This document shows, piece after piece, positions 1-5,007 of a stretch of 5,007 nucleotides of DNA. Under the pieces are notes generated by a model. The model was not told the origin of the DNA. It worked only from the letters and a program-made list of their open reading frames with translations, and ran no database searches. Each line of letters opens with the position of its first letter. The first letter of the stretch is position 1. The position numbers and the translations under genes were made by a program. Source of the stretch: Oscillospiraceae bacterium (lineage in GTDB: Bacteria; Bacillota_A; Clostridia; Saccharofermentanales; Saccharofermentanaceae); contig CADAXO010000128.1 of NCBI GenBank assembly GCA_902791885.1, positions 1-5,007 of the forward strand. Direction: 5' to 3'.

Positions 1-594
1 CAGATCCTCGCGATGATGATCATGTTCCCGATCTTAAGAAGGTTCTTTAATACATTGAAGATCTTCTATATATGCATCGGTTCGGCGATCGGCGGATATA
101 TCATCCTTCTTGTTATGGCTCTCGCAGGACTTAAGAGCGTATTCCCGTTCTTCGTACCCGGCTTCTTCATCATGGCAGCCGTAGGTATCCTTAATGTAGT
201 AGTTACGATCTTCCTCGCGAACACGGTTGACTACGGTCACCTTAAGAACAACAGAAGAGATGAGTCGGTAATCTTCTCGATGCAGACATTCGTCGTTAAG
301 CTCGCATCAGGTATCTCCGCACTTGTAGCATCCATCTGCCTTGCAGTATTCAACATCAAGGAGAATTCGGATGTAGCTGCAACATATTCGAATATCATCG
401 CCAAGATAGATGATATCCGTAACGGCGTAGTCGAGACTATCAGCTCCAATTCCGTTATCGGATTAAGACTGGTAATGACACTGACACCTATCGTAGTTCT
501 TGTGGTTGCAGTTCTCATCTTCAAGAGAAGATACATACTTACTGATAAGAAGCTCGGAGAGATCATCACTGAATTGAAGTCCAGGGAGGCATGA
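1..594 (+). CDS. GPH/MelB-family sugar:cation symporter, 3' part (5' end outside window)
   Basis: This is the C-terminal 197 residues of an inner-membrane secondary transporter of the glycoside-pentoside-hexuronide (GPH) family, which imports sugars with Na+ or H+. The frame is open from base 1, so the gene starts upstream; full-length members are usually 450-500 residues. The visible part has about four hydrophobic helices, and between two of them carries the family signature ANTVDYGHLKNNRRDES followed by TFVVKLASG (Asp at codon 77 of the visible frame). This corresponds to the usual DYGE-K-G-R-EG...TF..K motif; the Glu after DYG is His here. The protein ends in a charged cytoplasmic tail (KLGEIITELKSREA), also typical. 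The alpha-galactosidase gene begins one base after the stop, so the likely substrate is an alpha-galactoside such as melibiose or raffinose. The substrate is inferred from context, not from binding residues, because the N-terminal sugar and cation site lies outside the window. Confidence 0.9.
   Translation, partial: QILAMMIMFPILRRFFNTLKIFYICIGSAIGGYIILLVMALAGLKSVFPFFVPGFFIMAAVGILNVVVTIFLANTVDYGHLKNNRRDESVIFSMQTFVVKLASGISALVASICLAVFNIKENSDVAATYSNIIAKIDDIRNGVVETISSNSVIGLRLVMTLTPIVVLVVAVLIFKRRYILTDKKLGEIITELKSREA
583..589 (+). promoter_or_regulatory. Ribosome binding site of the alpha-galactosidase, inside the transporter's 3' end
   Basis: AGGGAGG lies six bases before the ATG at 596 and fixes that start. 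It is inside the last codons of the transporter, and the junction reads TGA-C-ATG, so ribosomes ending the transporter can reinitiate directly. Translational coupling is inferred from this spacing. Confidence 0.85.
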
Positions 595-595
595 C

Positions 596-2941
596 ATGAT
601 CACTTCTAAGGATGACAAACTGTTCGTTCTTGATACGGACAAGACCACATATGCATTCCGTGTGATGCCGACGGGACACTTGGAGCATCTTTACTACGGA
701 AGAAAGATCAGGCTCGATTCCGATGACGGCATCTCCGAGCGGTGGGAGTTTGCTCCCGGAAACTCGAGCGTTTACGACGAGAAGAATGCTTCTCTTTCCC
801 TAGAGGATGTAAGGCTTGAGGTAAGCTTCCCCGGCAAGGGCGATGTACGTGAGCCTTTCGCGGAGATCGTTAACAGCGACGGCAGTTTTACTTCAGACTT
901 TATCTTCGAAAAGGCTTCGGTCACCAAAGGAAAAGTGCGCGAAGATAATGCCGCCGGATCTTACGGTGAAGATGCGGATGTACTTACCGTTACGTTAAAG
1001 GATACGGAAAATAAGCTTACATTAAATCTTGTATATACCGTGTTCGGGGAGTGCGATGTAATAACGCGCTCATGCGAGCTCATTAATGGGGGAGACGGTG
1101 CTGTCAGCATCTCCAGATTAATGAGCTTGCAGCTCGACATGGATCCCGGGGATTATTCCTATATCACGTTCAACGGTGCGTGGACCCGCGAGATGGGAAA
1201 GAACATTCAGAAAGTCGGACCCGCGAAGCTTGTTAATTCATCTTCGACAGGCGCATCTTCGAACAGGAGCAATCCGTTCATCATGATCGGCAAAGGTGCG
1301 TTCGATGAAGATTACGGAGAAGTATACGGAATCAATCTGATATACAGCGGCAACCACTATTCCTGTGTGGAACAAAACCCCTACGGCAAAGTGCGTCTTG
1401 TGACGGGTATCAACCCGCAGGGATTTTCCTGGAAACTTGAGAAAGGAGAGTCCTTCACAAGTCCGGAAGCGGTCATGACTTATTCCGCATCCGGGTGCAA
1501 CACGATGAGCCACGGCTTACATGATTTTGTTAATGAACATATCGTAAGCGGCACGTGGAAGGGCAGACTTCGGCCCGTCCTCCTGAACTCATGGGAAGCG
1601 GCATATTTCAATATCAACGAGAGCAGGCTTCTGAAGCTCGCACGTAAGGCAAAAGCTGCCGGCGTCGAGCTGTTCGTCATGGACGACGGATGGTTCAAAG
1701 GGCGTAATGATGACACATCATCATTAGGTGACTGGATACCCGATAAGAAGAAACTTCCTCACGGCGTTAAGGGTATCTGTGACAAGGTAAGAAAGCTCGG
1801 TCTTGAGTTTGGTATCTGGGTCGAGCCCGAGATGGTAAATGAGAATTCTGACCTGTACCGCGAGCATCCGGAGTGGGCGATGAGGATACCCGGGAAGAAG
1901 CATTCCACGGGCCGTAACCAGATGCTTTTGGACCTTACCCGTTTGGAGGTACAGGACTATATCATCTCATCGATGTCGGAGGTGTTCTCGTCTGCCGATA
2001 TCTCATATGTTAAGTGGGACTATAACAGGAATTTCACGGATGTTTATTCATCTGCTCTTCCTTTGGACAGACAGGGTGAAGCTGCCCACAGATATATCCT
2101 CGGGCTCTACCGTGTTATGAGTGAGCTTACGAAGAAATTCCCTCATATCCTTTTCGAAGGGTGTGCTTCCGGAGGCAACAGGTTTGACCTCGGTATCCTC
2201 TCGTTTTTTCCGCAGATATGGGCCTCGGATGATACCGATGCATATCAGAGAGGCGTGATCCAGAACGGTTACTCTTACGGGTATCCGCAGTCGTGTTATA
2301 CATGTCATGTGTCGGATGTGCCGAACCACCAGACGTTAAGAAGGACGCCGCTTGATACCAGGTTCAATGTCGCGGCATTCGGCGTGTGCGGATATGAGAG
2401 TAATCTTTGTGATCTTCGTAAGGAAGAGTTTAATGAGATCAAGTCGCAGATCGAATTTTATAAGAAGAATCGTAAGCTTTTGCAGTACGGAAAGTTCTGG
2501 AGAAAGAGCTCGTTTGATGAGGGTAATGTCCTGTCGTGGACTATATCATCTAAGGATAAGTCAGAGGCTGTGTCTTTGATGATGCAAAGCCTCGCCGTGC
2601 CTAATACGCATCAGAACATCCTGTATCCGAGAGGACTTAATGAGGAGTGCAGGTATCACATCGAGAACCGGCCGCTGGCATACGATGTGCGTATCATGGG
2701 CAGTCTTATCAATACCGCAACGCCGTTCCATGTTAAGCCTGAAGGATTCATCCACAGCGTTATAGCGAAGTTCATGAAGATGAATTATGAGAAGGAATCC
2801 CACGATATGTACGGCAGCGCTATGATGTATGCAGGAGTTCACCTGAAGCCTAAGTTCGCCGCGCTCGGAATGAATGAGAATACCCGCCTGTTCCCGGACT
2901 TCGGATCGAGGATCTACGAGATAAGAAAGATCGGTGCCTGA
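596..2941 (+). CDS. Alpha-galactosidase, glycoside hydrolase family 36
   Basis: This enzyme removes terminal alpha-1,6-linked galactose from melibiose, raffinose or stachyose by the retaining mechanism. It has no signal peptide and should act in the cytoplasm on sugar brought in by the upstream symporter. Residues about 1-330 form the N-terminal beta-sandwich domain (GHLEHLYYGRKI near residue 23, then GDVREP). The catalytic barrel follows, with DDGWF at 363-367, FGIWVEPEM with Trp408, Arg440, KWD with nucleophile Asp475, CASGGNRFD starting at Cys523, and WASDDTD with acid/base Asp545. The 70-residue spacing of the two catalytic Asp residues matches what I recall for Geobacillus AgaA (D478/D548), and the other sites keep the same offset of three. 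At 781 residues it is longer than typical 710-740-residue members. The excess lies mainly after about residue 680, in the C-terminal sheet domain. The start at 596 is supported by AGGGAGG. The gene is intact. Names such as melA, rafA or aga are used for such genes, but none is forced here. Confidence 0.96.
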   Translation: MITSKDDKLFVLDTDKTTYAFRVMPTGHLEHLYYGRKIRLDSDDGISERWEFAPGNSSVYDEKNASLSLEDVRLEVSFPGKGDVREPFAEIVNSDGSFTSDFIFEKASVTKGKVREDNAAGSYGEDADVLTVTLKDTENKLTLNLVYTVFGECDVITRSCELINGGDGAVSISRLMSLQLDMDPGDYSYITFNGAWTREMGKNIQKVGPAKLVNSSSTGASSNRSNPFIMIGKGAFDEDYGEVYGINLIYSGNHYSCVEQNPYGKVRLVTGINPQGFSWKLEKGESFTSPEAVMTYSASGCNTMSHGLHDFVNEHIVSGTWKGRLRPVLLNSWEAAYFNINESRLLKLARKAKAAGVELFVMDDGWFKGRNDDTSSLGDWIPDKKKLPHGVKGICDKVRKLGLEFGIWVEPEMVNENSDLYREHPEWAMRIPGKKHSTGRNQMLLDLTRLEVQDYIISSMSEVFSSADISYVKWDYNRNFTDVYSSALPLDRQGEAAHRYILGLYRVMSELTKKFPHILFEGCASGGNRFDLGILSFFPQIWASDDTDAYQRGVIQNGYSYGYPQSCYTCHVSDVPNHQTLRRTPLDTRFNVAAFGVCGYESNLCDLRKEEFNEIKSQIEFYKKNRKLLQYGKFWRKSSFDEGNVLSWTISSKDKSEAVSLMMQSLAVPNTHQNILYPRGLNEECRYHIENRPLAYDVRIMGSLINTATPFHVKPEGFIHSVIAKFMKMNYEKESHDMYGSAMMYAGVHLKPKFAALGMNENTRLFPDFGSRIYEIRKIGA

Positions 2942-2962
2942 TCAAATGAAGATCGGTCAGGC
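2936..2962. terminator. Hairpin spanning both convergent stop codons, possible weak terminator
   Basis: GCCTGA at 2936-2941 pairs perfectly with TCAGGC at 2957-2962. The stem extends inward by a T-G wobble and a C-G pair, giving about eight pairs around an 11-base loop. The TGA of the alpha-galactosidase (2939-2941) pairs with the antisense of the SGNH gene's stop (2957-2959). There is no T-run on the plus-strand side. On the minus strand the stem is followed by the modestly T-rich ATCTTTCTTAT. It could therefore slow or end transcription from either side, more plausibly on the minus strand. A 9-bp direct repeat AAGATCGGT (2927-2935 and 2949-2957) overlaps it. Confidence 0.4.
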
Positions 2963-3688
2963 GGCAGATGAATTCATGTGATCTGCGTATAAGACGGAGT
3001 AACTGTAAAGACCTATTCCTTTATTCACGTTCGGGTGAACCCAATCGTACATATAAGTGTCGTAACCTTCTTCTGCAATAACAGATCTAATTATCCCGCA
3101 CGGATCTATGAACACACAGTCTGATGTACTGCAAAAATCGGCGAGCGCTTCGGATAATTCCTGAAGCCCATTGTTTGTTTCTTCCGAGGCGTTGAATGCT
3201 GGCCAGGGAGCTATGAAATAGAACTTTGATCCAGGATTAGAGGATAAGATCCCTTCGGTTATCGTTTCCATATTTGCTGCATATTCTTCGGGTGATATGC
3301 CGGTGATTATCACGTCGTTAACACCTACGGCAATCACATATATGTCGGCGACAGGGATATCTTCCAACCCGCTTATGATGTTGTCAGTGGTCCAGCGTCC
3401 GTAGGCATATTCGTATACATCACCTTTGATATAAGGCTCCAAAGGTGCATACCAACCAACACCGTTTGTTAAGGTTCCGTATGTTATGCTGTCGCCAATA
3501 AAGCAAAAAGACGAGCCACTCTCCATATCTGTGTAAAGGCTGCTGTCCTTAAGTTCATCTGTCATGCCTCCGTATAAATGGCACCAGAATATATGGGGAA
3601 TCTTCGAAGTGTAGGAAAGTGCTGCAAGTGATGCCAGCAATATTAACGACAATATTATCACGGATATCTTTTTCGGTTTGGTGTTCAT
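2957..3688 (-). CDS. Secreted or membrane-anchored SGNH/GDSL-family hydrolase
   Basis: This is a 243-residue serine hydrolase of the SGNH superfamily (esterases, lipases and carbohydrate deacetylases). All four blocks are visible: FIGDSITYG with nucleophile Ser67, Gly97 in EYAYGRWTTDNI, GVND with Asn124, and DWVHPN with Asp215 and His218. The first 25 or so residues are a Lys-rich n-region (MNTKPKK) followed by a hydrophobic stretch, so the protein is exported or tethered outside the membrane. No clear lipobox is visible. Five Cys residues (35, 62, 186, 191, 197) could form disulfides after export. The length fits a single SGNH domain plus a short linker. The natural substrate is unknown; deacylation of a surface or plant polysaccharide is a guess. 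The gene converges on the alpha-galactosidase with 15 bases between stops and is not part of that operon. The ATG at 3688 is preferred because the basic n-region needs it and the next Met is residue 42. It lacks a properly spaced ribosome binding site (see the promoter entry). Confidence 0.88.
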   Translation of the reverse strand: MNTKPKKISVIILSLILLASLAALSYTSKIPHIFWCHLYGGMTDELKDSSLYTDMESGSSFCFIGDSITYGTLTNGVGWYAPLEPYIKGDVYEYAYGRWTTDNIISGLEDIPVADIYVIAVGVNDVIITGISPEEYAANMETITEGILSSNPGSKFYFIAPWPAFNASEETNNGLQELSEALADFCSTSDCVFIDPCGIIRSVIAEEGYDTYMYDWVHPNVNKGIGLYSYSVLYADHMNSSAA

Positions 3689-3694
3689 ACCTTA

Positions 3695-3723
3695 ATTATA
3701 ACTTGCATTTAAAGTGCCTACAA
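3695..3723 (-). promoter_or_regulatory. Sigma-70-type promoter of the SGNH gene, predicted leaderless
   Basis: On the minus strand a perfect -10 TATAAT (plus positions 3695-3700) lies 17 bases downstream of a partial -35 TTGTAG (3718-3723). Only six bases (TAAGGT) separate the -10 from the ATG at 3688, so the expected first transcribed base is the A of the start codon. The AAGG in those six bases is too close to the ATG to work as a Shine-Dalgarno and would fall outside the transcript. Confidence 0.6.
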
Positions 3724-3742
3724 CAACATCAGCTTTTCGATG

Positions 3743-3748
3743 TATAAT
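3743..3748 (+). promoter_or_regulatory. -10 element of the divergent membrane-protein gene, predicted leaderless
   Basis: A perfect TATAAT ends five bases before the ATG at 3754, placing the expected start of transcription at or within one base of the start codon. No good -35 is seen: at 17-base spacing the hexamer is ACAACA (3720-3725). That position overlaps the -35 of the opposing promoter, so the two polymerase sites would compete. No Shine-Dalgarno precedes the ATG. Confidence 0.5.
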
Positions 3749-3753
3749 AAATT

Positions 3754-4329
3754 ATGTTTGCGCTTTTGGACAAATACTTCATAACGTTTATTCTTTTGGC
3801 TTTGGGTCTGATCATCGTGATACTGACCTACCGTGCCAATATGCACGGGAGAAGCGGTTTGCCTGTAGTGGGCGGTCTTCTTATAGCCATAGGTTTTCTC
3901 CTGTCACCGATCAAGTGGCTTGCCATTCTGGGCATATTCGACTACGGCCCGAGCTACCTCGCTTATCTTTATGTAAGTGAAGCTCTTGTGACATCCAAGT
4001 TTAAGGCAGAGTGCAGGAAGAACGGTTACCGCGAAAAGGTTGAAGACAAGAGCCTTTGTTTCTTTATCAGAGTTCCCGAGATCAATGAGGAGCTCATTAA
4101 GCCTTATGTGACCAATACGACCATAAGATACTTTGTTCCGAAGTGTTTCTTCTATGTCTGCATCGACAGAGACGGAAAGCATGTCCTTCTTCTCGACAGA
4201 TGCAAGGGCGATAAGAAGATAGATATCATTCCTTTCACGGGTAAGAAGGTGTCGATAGAAGGTCTTAAGCACAAGCTTAATTACCTGACGATAGAGATCG
4301 AGATCAAGGATTCGGCTGATCTGGGCTGA
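3754..4329 (+). CDS. Two-helix membrane protein of unknown function
   Basis: I do not recognise this family. The 191-residue product has a hydrophobic helix at about 8-25, a short basic loop (TYRANMHGRSG, about 25-35) and a second hydrophobic segment at about 36-61 (LPVVGGLLIAIGFLLSPIKWLAILGI) ending in FDYG. The remaining 125 residues are soluble. They include a charged helix-like stretch (SKFKAECRKNGYREKVEDK, 81-99), then a part rich in predicted beta strands (CFFIRVPEINEEL; RYFVPKCFFYVCIDRDGKHVLLLDR; IDIIPFTGKKVSIEG; LTIEIEIKD). The basic loop between the helices suggests that this loop is cytoplasmic and both ends are outside, but only weakly. Codon use matches its neighbours and reading is uninterrupted, which supports a real gene over the antisense frame. 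It is transcribed away from the SGNH gene from a 65-bp shared region. There is no Shine-Dalgarno before the ATG; the TATAAT five bases upstream suggests a leaderless message. Confidence 0.75.
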   Translation: MFALLDKYFITFILLALGLIIVILTYRANMHGRSGLPVVGGLLIAIGFLLSPIKWLAILGIFDYGPSYLAYLYVSEALVTSKFKAECRKNGYREKVEDKSLCFFIRVPEINEELIKPYVTNTTIRYFVPKCFFYVCIDRDGKHVLLLDRCKGDKKIDIIPFTGKKVSIEGLKHKLNYLTIEIEIKDSADLG

Positions 4330-4372
4330 TTATTTATACTATAAAGGGCAGCCGCAATAATCCGTAAAAACA

Positions 4373-4381
4373 TGATAGAAT
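4373..4381 (+). promoter_or_regulatory. Possible extended -10 for the iron-sulfur gene
   Basis: TGATAGAAT fits the extended -10 pattern TG-n-TAtAAT with one mismatch. No -35 is seen at the right distance. It would start transcription near 4388, giving a leader of about 60 bases that contains the hairpin at 4394-4420. A TATACT/TATAAA cluster at 4335-4345 is an alternative but also lacks a -35. Confidence 0.3.
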
Positions 4382-4393
4382 GAAATGAGTGCG

Positions 4394-4420
4394 TAAAATC
4401 CCGGGTGAGGTGGGATTTTA
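4394..4420. terminator. Perfect 9-bp inverted repeat; weak terminator or leader hairpin
   Basis: TAAAATCCC (4394-4402) pairs without mismatch with GGGATTTTA (4412-4420) around the 9-base loop GGGTGAGGT. The A-side and T-side arms resemble a bidirectional terminator for the membrane-protein gene ending at 4329. However, the G+C part of the stem is only three pairs and no free T-run follows. If the promoter at 4373-4381 is real, the hairpin sits at the 5' end of the next gene's leader and may stabilise or attenuate that mRNA. Confidence 0.45.
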
Positions 4421-4437
4421 TGTAGAACTATTCACAT
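4420..4437 (+). promoter_or_regulatory. Weak Rex-like palindrome before the iron-sulfur gene
   Basis: The sequence aTGTAGA-acta-TTCACAt matches 10 of 14 defined bases of the redox-sensor consensus TTGTGAA-N4-TTCACAA. The right half is nearly complete and the left half is degenerate. It ends directly at the ribosome binding site. Rex senses NADH/NAD+ and often represses NADH-linked redox genes, so the context fits, but the match alone is weak. Confidence 0.22.
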
Positions 4438-4442
4438 GGAGG
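4438..4442 (+). promoter_or_regulatory. Ribosome binding site of the iron-sulfur gene
   Basis: GGAGG lies five bases before the ATG at 4448 and fixes this start. It contrasts with the two leaderless-looking genes to its left. Confidence 0.85.
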
Positions 4443-4447
4443 ATTAT

Positions 4448-5007
4448 ATGAGCAGGCTTTCAAATCTTACTGTTTCCTTGGCTCAGGAAACCGTCGAAGA
4501 GCTGTACAAGGATATTGAGAGAAATATCCAGACAAGCCAGCCGGGTCTTTGTCCGGTAGATCTTGCAGCAGCGTTCATTCATTTAAGCCATGCGAGATCC
4601 TGCGGTAAGTGTACACCTTGCCGTGTAGGTCTCGGAAAGTTAGAGGATCTTATCAACGCAGTTCTGGACGGCAAGGCAAGTGTCGAGGCTCTTGATGAGA
4701 TAGAGAACATGGCAGACACCATTTACCGTTCCGCAGACTGCGCCATCGGTTCTGAGGCGGCAAGAATGGCTGTTAAGGCTGTAAAGGGATTCAGAGACGA
4801 CTTCGAGGAGCATGTTAAGTACGGACGCTGCAAGCTTCAGAGCTTCAAGTCTGTTCCCTGCGTGGCTGAGTGCCCTGCTCACGTTGATATTCCGGGCTAT
4901 ATCGCCCTCATCAACGAAGGAAGATATGATGATGCGGTTAAGCTCATCCGTAAGGACAATCCGTTCCCCGCTGTCTGCGGCATGATCTGCGAGCATCCGT
5001 GTGAGGA
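4448..5007 (+). CDS. Iron-sulfur flavoprotein joining a NuoF-type 4Fe-4S module to a GltD/NfnB-like domain (3' end outside window)
   Basis: The first 186 residues are visible and the frame runs off the window. Residues about 35-115 match the C-terminal iron-sulfur domain of NADH dehydrogenase subunit NuoF: SCGKCTPCR gives Cys52, Cys55 and Cys58, and Cys98 in SADCAIGSEA is the fourth ligand, 40 residues on (41 in E. coli NuoF as I recall it). From about 128 a second module begins that resembles the N-terminal double-cluster domain of glutamate synthase small subunit, NfnB and dihydropyrimidine dehydrogenase. It shows Cys128, Cys138 and Cys142 in PCVAECPAHVDIPGYI, then NPFPAVCGMICEHPCE with Cys177, Cys181 and Cys185. 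An FAD/NAD(P)H-binding part should follow outside the window. The NADH- and FMN-binding part of NuoF is absent, so this protein probably passes electrons between partners encoded downstream, such as hydrogenase, formate dehydrogenase or ferredoxin:NAD(P)H enzymes. That role is inferred. It is cytoplasmic, with no signal peptide. Confidence 0.88.
   Translation, partial: MSRLSNLTVSLAQETVEELYKDIERNIQTSQPGLCPVDLAAAFIHLSHARSCGKCTPCRVGLGKLEDLINAVLDGKASVEALDEIENMADTIYRSADCAIGSEAARMAVKAVKGFRDDFEEHVKYGRCKLQSFKSVPCVAECPAHVDIPGYIALINEGRYDDAVKLIRKDNPFPAVCGMICEHPCE

Noticed and set aside
229..240. DYGH instead of DYGE in the transporter signature, as a sign of decay
   Set aside because: The surrounding motif, reading frame and tail are intact, so a single substitution does not indicate a pseudogene.
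1238..2842. Several 75-93-residue open frames, mostly antisense, inside the alpha-galactosidase
   Set aside because: All lie within one intact GH36 coding frame with complete catalytic motifs; none has a start signal or a sensible protein.
3705..3717. Near-palindrome GCATTTAAAGTGC in the divergent region, as an operator
   Set aside because: Only the 6-base core TTTAAA is symmetric and the outer GCA/TGC arms are out of register, so it is not above chance in an AT-rich spacer, although its position between the promoters is suggestive.
3714..3980. 88-residue plus-strand frame overlapping the membrane-protein gene
   Set aside because: Its composition is unlike a real protein, it starts inside the promoter region, and the overlapping frame has a much better start and helices.
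3904..4272. 122-residue open frame on the minus strand opposite the membrane-protein gene
   Set aside because: It has no ribosome binding site or recognisable motif and lies within a plus-strand frame that has a promoter, plausible helices and neighbour-like codon use. It is a shadow.
4640..4996. 118-residue open frame on the minus strand
   Set aside because: It is fully antisense to the iron-sulfur gene, whose cysteine motifs are unmistakable.

Overview
The window looks like chromosomal DNA from an anaerobic Clostridia-type Firmicute, probably a gut or rumen member of the Lachnospiraceae, Oscillospiraceae or a relative. The reasons are strong AGGGAGG/GGAGG ribosome binding sites, TATAAT promoters, mid-range G+C with heavy use of AAG and ATC codons, a clostridial-style GH36 alpha-galactosidase with a long C-terminal part, and an iron-sulfur flavoprotein of a type common in fermentative anaerobes. 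The genus cannot be fixed from the sequence alone.

Layout, left to right. Positions 1-594 hold the 3' part of a GPH/MelB-type sugar:cation symporter. One base after its stop, at 596-2941, comes an intracellular GH36 alpha-galactosidase, apparently translationally coupled to it. Together they form a standard uptake-and-hydrolysis pair for alpha-galactosides such as melibiose or raffinose-family sugars. A convergent gene on the minus strand (2957-3688) encodes a secreted or membrane-anchored SGNH/GDSL hydrolase. The 15-bp gap between the two stop codons sits in a hairpin that pairs the two stops with each other.

Divergent from the SGNH gene, after only 65 bp, is a gene (3754-4329) for an unrecognised two-helix membrane protein of 191 residues. 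Both divergent genes have a perfect TATAAT 5-6 bases before the ATG and no usable Shine-Dalgarno, so both are predicted to make leaderless mRNAs from back-to-back promoters. This is the most unusual feature of the window.

The 118-bp gap 4330-4447 holds a possible extended -10, a perfect 9-bp inverted repeat and a weak Rex-like palindrome. It leads into a truncated gene (4448 to the window end) whose product joins a NuoF-type [4Fe-4S] module to the start of a GltD/NfnB-like iron-sulfur flavoprotein. That gene probably opens a redox operon (NADH, ferredoxin, hydrogenase or formate metabolism) continuing past the window. No RNA genes, insertion sequences or CRISPR arrays were seen, and no gene-free stretch exceeds 120 bases.
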